DNA of 19,581 nucleotides from JBQLZO01 sp052168315. GTDB lineage: Bacteria > Planctomycetota > Phycisphaerae > Phycisphaerales > UBA1924. Location of the stretch: assembly GCA_052168315.1 (NCBI GenBank), contig JBQLZO010000035.1, positions 1 through 19,581 of the forward strand, read 5' to 3'. This document shows positions 9,101-14,381 of the stretch, one piece after another. The notes under the pieces are model-generated. The model was given only the letters and a program-made list of their open reading frames with translations. It ran no database searches and was not told the DNA's origin. The translations under genes and the position numbers were made by a program. Each line of letters begins with the position of its first letter. Position 1 is the stretch's first letter.

Positions 9101-11680
9101 GAAATCATCATCCCCGCTCGTGTTCACCCGGAAGGTGCCCGCGAAGTTCGCATCCACCAACTCGAAGTCCGAGATGAAGTAGGTCGGCTCACCGTTCACC
9201 GTCTGGTCCACCGACAGCCCATTCGACGCCACCACCCAATTCCCCGCGCTCCCGTTCCCCGCGTAGTCGAACTCCTCCCAGCAGAACAGCGTCACGAAGT
9301 CCGCATCGTTCAGGTAGGTCAGCTCGGTGTTGAAGTGCAGGTTGTCCCCCTCGCCCACCGACTCATCCACATCGTCATTCGAGTCCGCCAGCACCGCAAG
9401 GTACCCGCTGTTGAACGGGATCCCGCCCGGGATTGTCCCCGTCAGCACGCCCTGCGCGCTCCCGCCCGGCTCAATCGTCCCGTTGAACACCACATCCGCC
9501 AGCACGAAGTCGTTCCCCTCCGACTGGTCCAGCGAAAACAGCACCCGGTCCGTCCACGGCCCAACCGCCGGCGCGCTCCCGATGTTCTCGATCGTCCAGC
9601 TCACCAACGCCGTCTCGCCCTGCGTCACCGCGCACGGCGCACTAATCGCCGTGATCACCAGGTTCGGCGCCGGGTTCACCCCCAGCGAGATCGAATCCGA
9701 ATCCGCCGATCCCTCCGCATCCTCCACCAGCGCCGTCACCGTGTAGCTGTCCGGCAGCAGCGAATCCACGACGATCGAATCCCCGACCCCCAGCTTCACC
9801 GTCCCCACCGAAGCCCCCACCGCCGTCCAGGTCACCGTGTACGGCTCCACGGCCTGCACCACATCCGCCACGAACGAAATCGCCTCACCCTCCAGGAACT
9901 GCGCGCCGTTGGCCGGTGAAGTAATCGACACCTGCGCGTTCAGCGCTCCCGAGATCGTCGTCGAGATCCCCGGCGTCGCCGTGTTCCCCGAGTGCCACGC
10001 CACTGTGTACAGGATCCGCCCGTTCGGCTGCACACCAAACGGCGTCTGACCCGGCGAAGAATCATTGAACAGCTGCGACCCCATGTCGTTCGGCGTCGTC
10101 ATCAGCGGGTGCTCGGTGTCCACCGGGATGAAGGTCAGCGAGAAGTTCCCGAAGAACGGCTCCAGCCCGATCAGGCTGTTCAGCGTGTTGATCCCCGGGT
10201 GGAACGCGTTGTGGTCCGTCCCCAGCACCAGCCCGCCGCCCGCGTCCGACAGGTTCTCGAAGTAATTCTCGCTGAGATTCTGCCCCTCCGTCTGCCACCG
10301 ACCCTGCCAGTAAGAAGAGATCATCCGACCATCGCAGATGATCCCCCGCGAAGGATCCGCGTTGAACCAGTCCGCCATCGCCTGCCAGTCCAGCGCGTAC
10401 AGGCTCCCGTCGTTTCCACTCGCGGACAGGTCGAACACCCAGATCTGATCGAACGGCTGGACCGCGAGCAGATTCGCCACCAGCCCGTTCGAGCTCAGGT
10501 TCACATAGGTCGAGTCCACTCCCGCGTTGGTCAGCGTGTTGTGGATGTTCTGCCCATCGGCGTTGTACGGCCCGTTGATGTTCACCACCAGCACGCGCTG
10601 CTGCAGCTCACCGGCCGGGATGACGCGGACATTGTCGATCCGCGGATCGTTGTCCGAGCCGTTCACCTCTCCGCGCAGCCGGACCTCCATCGTCTCCGCC
10701 GTCGCGACGAACGGCTCGGTCGCGAACGGCACCCATGTGCTCGCCGAGCCCGTCGCGGGCCCCGTGAACAGCGTCACCCCGTCCACATCCACCGCCAGCG
10801 CGTTCGGAGCGCCCGCAGCGCCGACATTGCCCACCGCGTAGTCACCCAGCACCACATACGACTCGCCGACCACGAACCCGGAGACATCCTGCCAGATCGT
10901 CGGATCAGTCGCGATCGAGCCATTACTATTCAGAATAAAGGTTCCACCCGGATTGCCGTTTGTGCTCCGCCAGCCACCCGAGCCATCGTTGTTCTGTGCG
11001 GTCCACCCGTTCCCCGTCCCTCTGTTCGGCACCGACAACTCAAAGTCCCCGTTCACGACCACGGGCCCCGATGCGGCGCTCTGCAGCACCCGCACATTGT
11101 CGATCCCCCACGACTCATCGCTCAACTCCTGCAGATCCTGCCCGAAGAACTCGATCGTCGCCGTCCCTGAGTCCGGCACGAACTCGATCGTCAGATCGCG
11201 ATAGATCGAATCGGCAAAGCCACCGAACCCGAGGTCGCTCCCGCTCACATCCGGGGTCCCCGGATAGGTCTGACAGTCGATCACGCCGACATTCTCGAAG
11301 GTGTAGAAAAACACCGTCTCGCCGCCGATCCGCACGCCGAAGTAGTCCGGCCCGCCGCCGCCAGAGCACCCATCCCCATCCCATGTGTCGATCACATACA
11401 GATCGAACACCACGCTCGCCGGCTCGCCCGGCGTCACATCCAGCGTCAGCGTCTGGGTCTGGTTGCCAAACCGACCCGAGAACGCCGTGAAACTCGCGTT
11501 CGACGAGTCCACCACCGACGACGACCACTCCGCCCCCGCCCCGGACTCAAAGTCCGTCGAGTAGATCTCCTGCGCGCCCGCCGATGCGCCCGACGCCGCC
11601 AGCGCCGCCACCGGCGCTCCGATCAGCAGGGACTTCTTCACCGATCCGAACCAGCCCACGAAGCAATCACGAAGACGCAT
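170..11680 (-). CDS. Giant secreted multidomain CARDB/TSP-C/dockerin surface protein (3,836 aa)
   Basis: This is probably a structural or adhesive extracellular protein; no complete enzyme domain is recognised. Start: the ATG at 11680 has TGAGG 5 nt upstream and begins a signal peptide (KK, hydrophobic core, ASAGA cleavage near residue 36); an in-frame ATG at 11749 would bury this signal. Approximate domains: jelly rolls 37-198 and 213-353, both ending in IDNVRV; GATase-like Rossmann fold 358-578; Ig-like 578-667; CARDB 668-790; thrombospondin-C-like lectin 795-993; PKD-like pair 996-1205; six CARDB 1211-1945; NEW3-like region 2070-2160; carboxypeptidase-regulatory-like 2304-2354; Cys-rich hinge (about 24 Cys) 2468-2676; helical block 2690-2845; beta-rich region to about 3160; Big_5-like 3278-3395; dockerin 3403-3458; Gly/Asp linker; S8-prodomain-like 3566-3756; dockerin 3773-3826. 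CARDB units carry the ExNESNN-type signature. There is no PEP-CTERM or LPXTG tail, so anchoring may use the dockerins. Domain names come from reading motifs, not from a search. Confidence 0.93.
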   Translation of the reverse strand: MRLRDCFVGWFGSVKKSLLIGAPVAALAASGASAGAQEIYSTDFESGAGAEWSSSVVDSSNASFTAFSGRFGNQTQTLTLDVTPGEPASVVFDLYVIDTWDGDGCSGGGGPDYFGVRIGGETVFFYTFENVGVIDCQTYPGTPDVSGSDLGFGGFADSIYRDLTIEFVPDSGTATIEFFGQDLQELSDESWGIDNVRVLQSAASGPVVVNGDFELSVPNRGTGNGWTAQNNDGSGGWRSTNGNPGGTFILNSNGSIATDPTIWQDVSGFVVGESYVVLGDYAVGNVGAAGAPNALAVDVDGVTLFTGPATGSASTWVPFATEPFVATAETMEVRLRGEVNGSDNDPRIDNVRVIPAGELQQRVLVVNINGPYNADGQNIHNTLTNAGVDSTYVNLSSNGLVANLLAVQPFDQIWVFDLSASGNDGSLYALDWQAMADWFNADPSRGIICDGRMISSYWQGRWQTEGQNLSENYFENLSDAGGGLVLGTDHNAFHPGINTLNSLIGLEPFFGNFSLTFIPVDTEHPLMTTPNDMGSQLFNDSSPGQTPFGVQPNGRILYTVAWHSGNTATPGISTTISGALNAQVSITSPANGAQFLEGEAISFVADVVQAVEPYTVTWTAVGASVGTVKLGVGDSIVVDSLLPDSYTVTALVEDAEGSADSDSISLGVNPAPNLVITAISAPCAVTQGETALVSWTIENIGSAPAVGPWTDRVLFSLDQSEGNDFVLADVVFNGTIEPGGSAQGVLTGTIPGGIPFNSGYLAVLADSNDDVDESVGEGDNLHFNTELTYLNDADFVTLFCWEEFDYAGNGSAGNWVVASNGLSVDQTVNGEPTYFISDFELVDANFAGTFRVNTSGDDDFIGFAFGFTDLGAESSHYLLTWKQLFQNPAPEGAKLLRIDGIPTATEIWNGVDSAHVTVLAQNTGAGTGWDDFVTYEFFLSYQENGSIRIIIQREDNGALVWDTGIINDPDPIGGGRVGFFNYSQSNVNYAGFTSAPLAPPTAVAGGAYQFNASTSVLTLDATGSEDPDAIEEGLFNGIFGVQWDLGADGIDGIDPTLTEPMQALSLADAAAKGLSVSSNLALSLTVTDADGLTGDDVAQISYANSPPMVAAGGPYPKVFPGQTLELAGTASDPDLSQPVGEALVVEWDTTIAGGLPGIGNGFASSAAASVPYATLVNLVPSKVSTIFLNAGDHIGAIASDSVQIELAAANLVAGAPALAAEVTAGSTVPVSFDEQNAGDADAAGGRVARLYLSTDAAFSPGSDVLLKEIALPGVLAGGAVNPVSTEVVIPAGTSGPRFVIAVVDAGGLVPEPFGGEGDNTTATAVQVNLEPRADLAVLSVQPSASQVEAGTGVMLSWTVKNEGNKPASVAWLDAVFLSDDQTIGPGDTQLLLTPANAAPLAPGQEYVRSATVPIADDFVGGQKYLIVRTDNGNAVLEIGESNNTLAAPIEILPTPAPDLADVQITSGPGSAVFGEQVTVAWSAANIGTEILNSVWSDAVALSTDTVLAPGDILLGTRTINVGPLEPGGAGYSESLTATIPLNASVTPGQYYILVRADGGGSVTELSETNNTAAFGPIQVDLPPLPDLIVEGLTAPSQVTVAQPIEVMLDVTNNGGADASASFDVLLYAKAPGAAGNGTLIGVSNVGGGLAVGASTPVTIGGVVPEVGGLGVVFTVCVDPGNAVLEANESNNCQASGTVPYLRPDLSATDVTFGATVTAGTSASFSVMISNTGPVSANPSPAWFDSVYLSVDNQVGSDALIGSAIRVTPAGSGSSYTANITAGIPESFSGTYWVIAQADRTNAVIESNEGAANFFVSPMQVTVVQPDRPNLVVSALQAVSTGVVGAPMQIDYEITNIGPAATSGFFVDRIHASIDQTLSPGDIALGDSQFVGTLLPGESVQRSVTVKYPPVPGNFFFIVQTDATGTINEGYDGQENDNLRVAGAATLVENFEATAVASVNPGSGGSLTTVDLTGTAFVAGTAMPAGSVPVEIRITNQGFVRKLSALADAAGNFSATFVPAKNEAGIYAVGAGPAPEPSLPVSDQFQLFGIDVTPKSGPGGAPLAVQVFPGQPATGNLLLKNLGDNQVTGIQVATVGLPPRVTVEADLGGVSTLGPLGSVNVPLSILAEPGAEGAFPLDVVFTTTEGATVTAKLAVVIAEPMPNLLPPPSSQLSGGVLKAGMLVGEITFVEFTISNTGGVPTEPIEIQIPPAPWLSVVSQNPIAPIPAGGSAAVTLRLSPDANLPLGPYNGSINVFAGNTGFVQPFEFTAVSDGVGSIEVRVTDEFSYYDVPPGEEPDPTTPNGPKVAFAEVKIRDLATNQIVAQGFSDTEGLIQFDGLEEKFYKVEVTAEDHGNFQSAVKVNDGQVAFVDAFLPLQLVTYQWQVIPTEIEDEYIITIQAEFEAFVPAPVVVVEPTYVNLNELPGPVAQIEFTLTNYGLITAEDVSLDIPEQVGSYTLIPLIDEIGNLPGGCTPGNPSGPCTVTVPVLVVQNGDGGDSGGCTSGVASACYQLECGPASFEFCTGATLSDSSRCGGGGGGGGIIFIPPGGGFPGGGGGCGFCPPPPGYVPPSQPTIFTPVPCDKCVTDCALAAAGCIPGAGCPIGVGQCVGGIVGNPMDTAGNVLQCSKAGLNCAVSLTPGLSQLSCACSLIANCFCLSSGDGCGNPCSPGDALAFLACKAAGLFDGEGEGEGEEELTPEAQFYEETLLGYLAPFAIYRHILGDDAWLSWGQGEQSVFASWNDAFSAAIEDGSDAGIEITESERANLLAIPRPSTVTDEIVHASLDRWNLSVERWSAGILEGDPEEFITADLLETFWAVLVDAQEKALSLGFTDYIDAYSYATEVLIADVTSTNSGTCATVVIEIEQTLTLTRSAFEASLLLENQTDTSLDAVTVDLFIRDTNGDFSNDLFAGSDEPVLAGIGAIDGTEALPAGASCSTTWTLIPFDEAAPLVTTTYFVSGSLSYFLNGSLVEVPLFPVPISVVPNPSLELKYFLETDVFSDDPFTPEIEPAVPFSLGLLIANNGAGVAKDLSIESSQPKIIENESGLVIDFDIVGTRLDFEPIAPSLKVNFGDLAANSTATAQWIMVSSLQGEFVSYSAEFEHVSPFAQPELSLIESVDIFGLEHVVFDDEPSGFDQEGQPIPPIQKPAFLTNDFPDVDDLADTVHLPDGSTAPVTTLTSAGVSTDLANLQATVTVEMPDGYAYLRLDDPFNAAYPLKSVQRTDGKQIVFGYNAWQTSRIIRALGEPDITERLVHIFDSNGPGEYVLSFDPDGVAPEVESFLAVADHGGTGLEQVTVALDPLGLVSDPRSEIRELVVIFDEPVDPSTVSDASVFVEGFFVGDVPVEVPAHSVELRSGDLVAAITFDEPLPDAARYCVQLVGVSDLAGNLLSGESSLLRFSALLGDATGDLRVNNTDVGGVLSLSGTDPIDPSNPFHVRSDINRDGRIDFDDVQLVLDNRGNGTGSISNPCINIEGPPGDSAKPGEGGGSLPPMIADRPGTGRPNDLGATRPLPGDGPTRRPGADADGFGNANGALAEGNGVDGDGFDGGGADGAGAEAGPGAGSGEPVGLANIDGRTLAIDGHWIAVRSLGDVGDAMDAGAGDEPVGADPVALLDAYGFDVDRVLGGDVPGWVLAPLPLTLRDGASRASLGGALLAQGGFVSPLLIDTETGALSALEGSIVITTIPRIPGEWMDTVLSAMVPAGAAVESLGLDASTQTLSYRIDSIGTAESVLSLARSLGERRELASVVPALAGPMLAMDGEVDDASAASSWAAGDLNRDGAVDSRDLEPLLNAFGRPADAADAALDLNADGAIDSDDLDLLIGLIEGAATGEATSMR

Positions 11681-11690
11681 GGCAACCTCA
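11681..11690 (-). promoter_or_regulatory. Ribosome binding site of the giant gene
   Basis: The minus strand reads TGAGG, five bases, then ATG at 11680. This decides the start in favour of 11680 over the in-frame ATG at 11749. A TTGACA hexamer lies further upstream (11731-11726), but I see no matching -10 at 16-18 bp, so I do not call a promoter there. The gene may instead be transcribed from upstream of 12500. Confidence 0.6.
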
Positions 11691-11807
11691 CGCAGAAAAA
11701 CCGGCGGGCAGACGCACCGCCGTGGTGTCAACAGCTCTTTTCTCGCCACCGGCGTCAGGGCCGGCCCGCTCGAATGTCCTCACCGCTCCGATCAACGCAC
11801 GCTCGCC

Positions 11808-12500
11808 TCAACGAGCCCGCCGCCGACGAACCGCACCCACACCCGCCGCCGCAACCAGCAGCCCCACCGCTCCCGGCGATGGCACGATCAGATTCAGCGT
11901 CAGCGCTGTCCCCGCTTCCGTCTCGATCTCATCGAACCCGTTCGCGAAAGTGTCCGGCAGCGGAACCACGAACACCGTGCTCGGCCCCGACCAGTCGCTC
12001 GGGATCCGCAGCGACAGCGTCACCAGCTGACCCTCACCGAACGACCCGTTCGGCACCACATTCGACAACGAGATGTCCGAAACGCTCGCCCCGCCCGGCA
12101 CCAGGTCCGGATCGATCACCGCCGGCAACGCGGTCCACAGCGGCGCCGAGAAGTCAAAGAAGGTCTTGTCCTCGTACGGCGAGCCCCACGAGTACCCCAG
12201 GTACTCGATCCCCGCCTCCGTGAACAGCAGCCGGAACAGCGAAGAGTTGTGCGCATCGCCCGCATCGCTCGAGAGCATCACCTGCATCTCAAAGGTCTGC
12301 CCGTACTCCAGCGTCACCACGCTCAAGCCGCCCACCATCGGCGTCAGCATGTACGCCGCATCCGCCGAGGGCGCGATCGAAAGCCCCATCGCCCCCGCAA
12401 CAAGCCCCGATCCAATCACCCACGCCCGGCGCGCACCACTCGCTCCATCAGTCCGGCGCGCGCAACACGCGCCACGGGCCCGCAAAAATCCAATAACCAT
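11808..12500 (-). CDS. PEP-CTERM-type surface protein with cohesin-like beta-sandwich (230 aa)
   Basis: Exported protein processed at both ends. The start ATG at 12500 has a strong GGAGGAGG at 12514-12507. Residues 1-48 form a long signal peptide (Arg-rich n-region with ARRAW, hydrophobic core, cleavage after ADA). Residues 207-230 are a sorting tail: VPSPG, about 14 hydrophobic residues, then RRRR. This matches the planctomycetal variant of PEP-CTERM, which an exosortase/archaeosortase-type enzyme is thought to process; no exosortase gene is in this window. The mature part (about 56-205) is beta-rich, with a GQTFEMQVMLSSD opening, a central FRLLF strand and a GQLVTLSLRIPS closing strand, an arrangement reminiscent of cohesin folds. 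The cohesin reading is tentative. It lies 127 bp upstream of, and in the same direction as, the giant dockerin protein, so an operon is plausible. Confidence 0.85.
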   Translation of the reverse strand: MVIGFLRARGACCARRTDGASGARRAWVIGSGLVAGAMGLSIAPSADAAYMLTPMVGGLSVVTLEYGQTFEMQVMLSSDAGDAHNSSLFRLLFTEAGIEYLGYSWGSPYEDKTFFDFSAPLWTALPAVIDPDLVPGGASVSDISLSNVVPNGSFGEGQLVTLSLRIPSDWSGPSTVFVVPLPDTFANGFDEIETEAGTALTLNLIVPSPGAVGLLVAAAGVGAVRRRRAR

Positions 12501-12506
12501 CCTCAG

Positions 12507-12514
12507 CCTCCTCC
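12507..12514 (-). promoter_or_regulatory. Strong Shine-Dalgarno of the PEP-CTERM protein gene
   Basis: The minus strand reads GGAGGAGG, six bases, then ATG (12500). It is the best Shine-Dalgarno in the window and selects this start over upstream in-frame ATGs that would add a Cys/Arg-rich, non-signal-like extension. Confidence 0.7.
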
Positions 12515-12568
12515 GCGTGCTGCAATCACGCACGGCCCGACCTGTGCATCGCGAGCCGTGACAACCCC

Positions 12569-12596
12569 AAAATAGCGTCCACGCCCCGCCATCCAA
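12569..12596 (-). promoter_or_regulatory. Candidate sigma-70-like promoter for the PEP-CTERM/giant-protein operon
   Basis: On the minus strand TTGGAT (12596-12591) and TATTTT (12574-12569) are separated by 16 bp. They match 3/6 and 4/6 of the bacterial consensus. This would give a leader of roughly 60 nt before the start at 12500. It is the only AT-containing patch in the interval, but the match is weak and planctomycete promoter consensus is poorly defined. Confidence 0.3.
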
Positions 12597-12801
12597 GCGC
12601 GAACTCCCTCAAATTCGCACTCTTCGCGCACAATCACAACCGCGCCACACCATCGCCCCGCTCCGCCACTTCACCCCCAATGCGCAGGTCTTTGCCCCAC
12701 CACAACTTGCGCTCTCAGCCCAAACGCAATCCACATGCGCCAATAACCGCCAACCCGCGACGCTCCCTCAGCACACCCAACCACCGCCCCGCCCCACCGA
12801 T

Positions 12802-12825
12802 CCCCAACCGCCCGCCCCAAACCCC
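12802..12825 (-). other. Canonical G-quadruplex motif downstream of queA
   Basis: On the minus strand four G-tracts (4, 4, 3 and 4 G) are separated by loops of 3, 1 and 5 nt. Additional G-tracts follow the same strand upstream (12834-12836 and 12840-12843). It lies about 140 nt past the queA stop codon, so it would be in the RNA if transcription reads through. In a sequence this G/C-skewed such motifs can arise by chance. Confidence 0.4.
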
Positions 12826-12880
12826 ACCGAAAACCCAATCCCCGCCACCACCCCCCGGCACTCCTGATCCCCGCGCCCAC

Positions 12881-12957
12881 TACTGCCCGATGCCCGATGC
12901 CCCTCTCCTCCCCACTCTGTACTGATGCCTGGTGCCTGATGCCTGATGCCTGGTGCC
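12881..12957. repeat. Period-7 tandem repeat array (TGATGCC/TGGTGCC heptads)
   Basis: Five consecutive heptamers occupy 12923-12957: TGATGCC, TGGTGCC, TGATGCC, TGATGCC, TGGTGCC. Three related heptamers occupy 12881-12901 (TACTGCC, CGATGCC, CGATGCC). The degenerate stretch between them is exactly 21 nt, so the 7-nt phase is kept over 77 bp. The array ends 9 nt before the queA stop codon. The period is not a multiple of three, so it is not a coding repeat. Confidence 0.85.
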
Positions 12958-12966
12958 TCTCCCCCC

Positions 12967-14148
12967 TCACGGCAACACCAACATCGCATCCCCATACGAA
13001 AAAAACCGGTACCGCTCCGCAACCGCGTGCCGGTACAGCGCCTGCACACGCTCGATCCCATCATCCCCGAACAACGCCGCCACCAGCGCCAGCAGCGTCG
13101 AACGCGGCAGGTGAAAGTTCGTGATCAGCGCATCCACACGCCCGAAAGCATGCCCCGGCCCGATCATCAGCCGCGTCAGACCCGCCACCCCCCCCGACTC
13201 CCCCCCCAATCCCGCCTCACGACCCTCCGGCATCTCCGTCTCCACCAACTCCGCCGAACCCGATCCCACACTCTCCAGCGCACGGCAGGTCGTCGTCCCC
13301 ACGCACACGCTCCGCCCACCCGCCGCACGCGCCGCATCAATCGCCCGCAGCGTGGCCCGCGGCACACCGATCCACTCCGCGTGCATCGCGTGCTCCTCCA
13401 GGCGCTCCGCCGTCACCGCCCGGAAAGTCCCCTCCCCCACATGCAGCAGCACCTCCGCACGCCCAACCCCCATCGACCCCAACCGATCCAGCAGCCCCTC
13501 CGTGAAATGAAGCCCCGCCGTCGGCGCGGCCACCGATCCCACGGCCGCCGCATCCGCATACACCGTCTGATACCACGCCCGGTCCATCTCATCACTGATC
13601 TCCCCCCGATCCTCCCCCGCGCCCACCGCCGCATCCTTCCGAGCCTTCAGGATGTACGGCGGCAACGGCGTCCGACCCACCGCCGAAAGCACCGACGCCG
13701 CATCACCCACCACCGCTCCGCCTGCATCGTCGATCACATCGACGATCCACCCCTCCGCATCACGCTCCACCAGCCGAAGCCCCACCCCACCCCGCCGCTC
13801 CATCGCATCAAGCAACGCCACCACCACCCCCGCCCGCAGCCGCCCGTTCGAACGCAGCAGCACCTTCCACCGCCCGGGCGCCACCGCGCTCACAAACAAA
13901 CCCTCCACCCCGCCGCCCGAATCCGCCCGAACCCCGCGCACCCGCGCCGCCACCACCCCCGAACGGTTGAACACCATCACATCGCCACGCCGCAGAAACG
14001 ATGGCAGGTCCCGGAACCGCGCATCGACCAGCATCCCCGCATCCGAACGCGAACACACCAGCAGCCGCGATGAGTCCCGCGGCTCCGCCGGCCGCGTCGC
14101 GATCAGCTCCGCCGGCAACACAAAATCAAGCGCATCCATCCGAACCAT
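12967..14148 (-). CDS. queA: S-adenosylmethionine:tRNA ribosyltransferase-isomerase QueA (393 aa)
   Basis: Cytoplasmic enzyme that transfers and isomerises the ribosyl part of S-adenosylmethionine onto preQ1 at position 34 of GUN-anticodon tRNAs, giving epoxyqueuosine. Family motifs are present in order: LPAELIA-RP near residue 11, GDVMVFNRSGVVAAR (55-69), APTAGLHFT (208-216), LLHVGEGTF (234-242), HAEW (256-259), GTTTCRALES (284-293), TNFHLPRSTLLALVAA (343-358) and RFFSYGDAML (381-390). The protein is slightly longer than the usual 340-360 residues, mainly because of a Gly/Glu-rich insert at about 297-326. The start could be M1 (14148) or M4 (14139); neither has a strong Shine-Dalgarno. A longer Trp/Gly-rich extension to 14262 lacks family similarity and is rejected. 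It probably has its own transcript from the AT-rich region near 14320. Confidence 0.96.
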   Translation of the reverse strand: MVRMDALDFVLPAELIATRPAEPRDSSRLLVCSRSDAGMLVDARFRDLPSFLRRGDVMVFNRSGVVAARVRGVRADSGGGVEGLFVSAVAPGRWKVLLRSNGRLRAGVVVALLDAMERRGGVGLRLVERDAEGWIVDVIDDAGGAVVGDAASVLSAVGRTPLPPYILKARKDAAVGAGEDRGEISDEMDRAWYQTVYADAAAVGSVAAPTAGLHFTEGLLDRLGSMGVGRAEVLLHVGEGTFRAVTAERLEEHAMHAEWIGVPRATLRAIDAARAAGGRSVCVGTTTCRALESVGSGSAELVETEMPEGREAGLGGESGGVAGLTRLMIGPGHAFGRVDALITNFHLPRSTLLALVAALFGDDGIERVQALYRHAVAERYRFFSYGDAMLVLP

Positions 14149-14289
14149 CGACCCATCATCCCGCCCCACGCCCCCCGCAGCCACCCACCACACCCACCCG
14201 CCGCCCGACGCCCAACGCCAACACCACCGTTGCCAACCCGCAACGCCCCCCTCCAGACCCACCCCCGCAGACCACGAACGATCCGCGCT

Positions 14290-14340
14290 CCTATTGGATA
14301 AGTGAGCAAAAACATAGGTATTATAGGACTACATACCAAC
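14290..14340. promoter_or_regulatory. AT-rich divergent promoter/operator region with dyad repeats
   Basis: This is the most AT-rich patch in the window and sits between two divergent genes. On the minus strand, toward queA, a perfect TATAAT lies at 14325-14320, without a recognisable -35. On the plus strand, TTGGAT (14294-14299) and TATTAT (14319-14324) are possible elements for the hypothetical gene, with a long 19-bp spacer. GGTAT (14317-14321) and ATACC (14333-14337) form an inverted repeat around the -10 region. CCTAT (14290-14294) pairs with either of two ATAGG copies (14314-14318, 14323-14327). An operator is possible. Confidence 0.5.
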
Positions 14341-14381
14341 CCACCCTCCACGGCACGCCCTTCGCCACCCATTCAGGTGGC

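Larger units (their letters stand above)
12501..12966. other. Non-coding interval between queA and the PEP-CTERM gene
   Basis: This 466 bp stretch has no convincing gene. Open frames across it are Arg/Pro/His-rich compositional artefacts. The plus strand is extremely C-rich. It contains a candidate promoter for the downstream gene (12569-12596), a canonical G-quadruplex motif on the minus strand (12802-12825) and a period-7 repeat array (12881-12957) next to the queA stop codon. No hairpin-plus-T-tract terminator for queA was found. Confidence 0.6.

Noticed and set aside
938..9919. Uninterrupted plus-strand frame of 2,993 codons antisense to the giant gene
   Set aside because: The predicted protein is an Arg/His/Gln-rich string with no domains. 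It is the expected mirror of a very GC-rich gene whose codon bias excludes antisense stops. The minus-strand protein has clear domains, a signal peptide, a ribosome binding site and a terminator.
11678..11749. Longer start for the giant protein at 11749
   Set aside because: It would put 23 residues with Cys and Pro before a normal signal peptide and lacks a Shine-Dalgarno. The ATG at 11680 has TGAGG at proper spacing.
12881..12957. CRISPR array
   Set aside because: The units are 7 nt and contiguous, with no repeat-spacer alternation and no cas genes.
14149..14262. N-terminal extension of QueA to 14262
   Set aside because: The extra 38 residues are Trp/Gly-rich low-complexity sequence with no counterpart in QueA proteins.
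14290..14340. Replication origin at the AT-rich island
   Set aside because: Only one weak DnaA-box-like site (TTATCCAAT, minus strand, 14301-14293) is present, and the skew switch lies about 2.2 kb away. Promoter function explains the island better.
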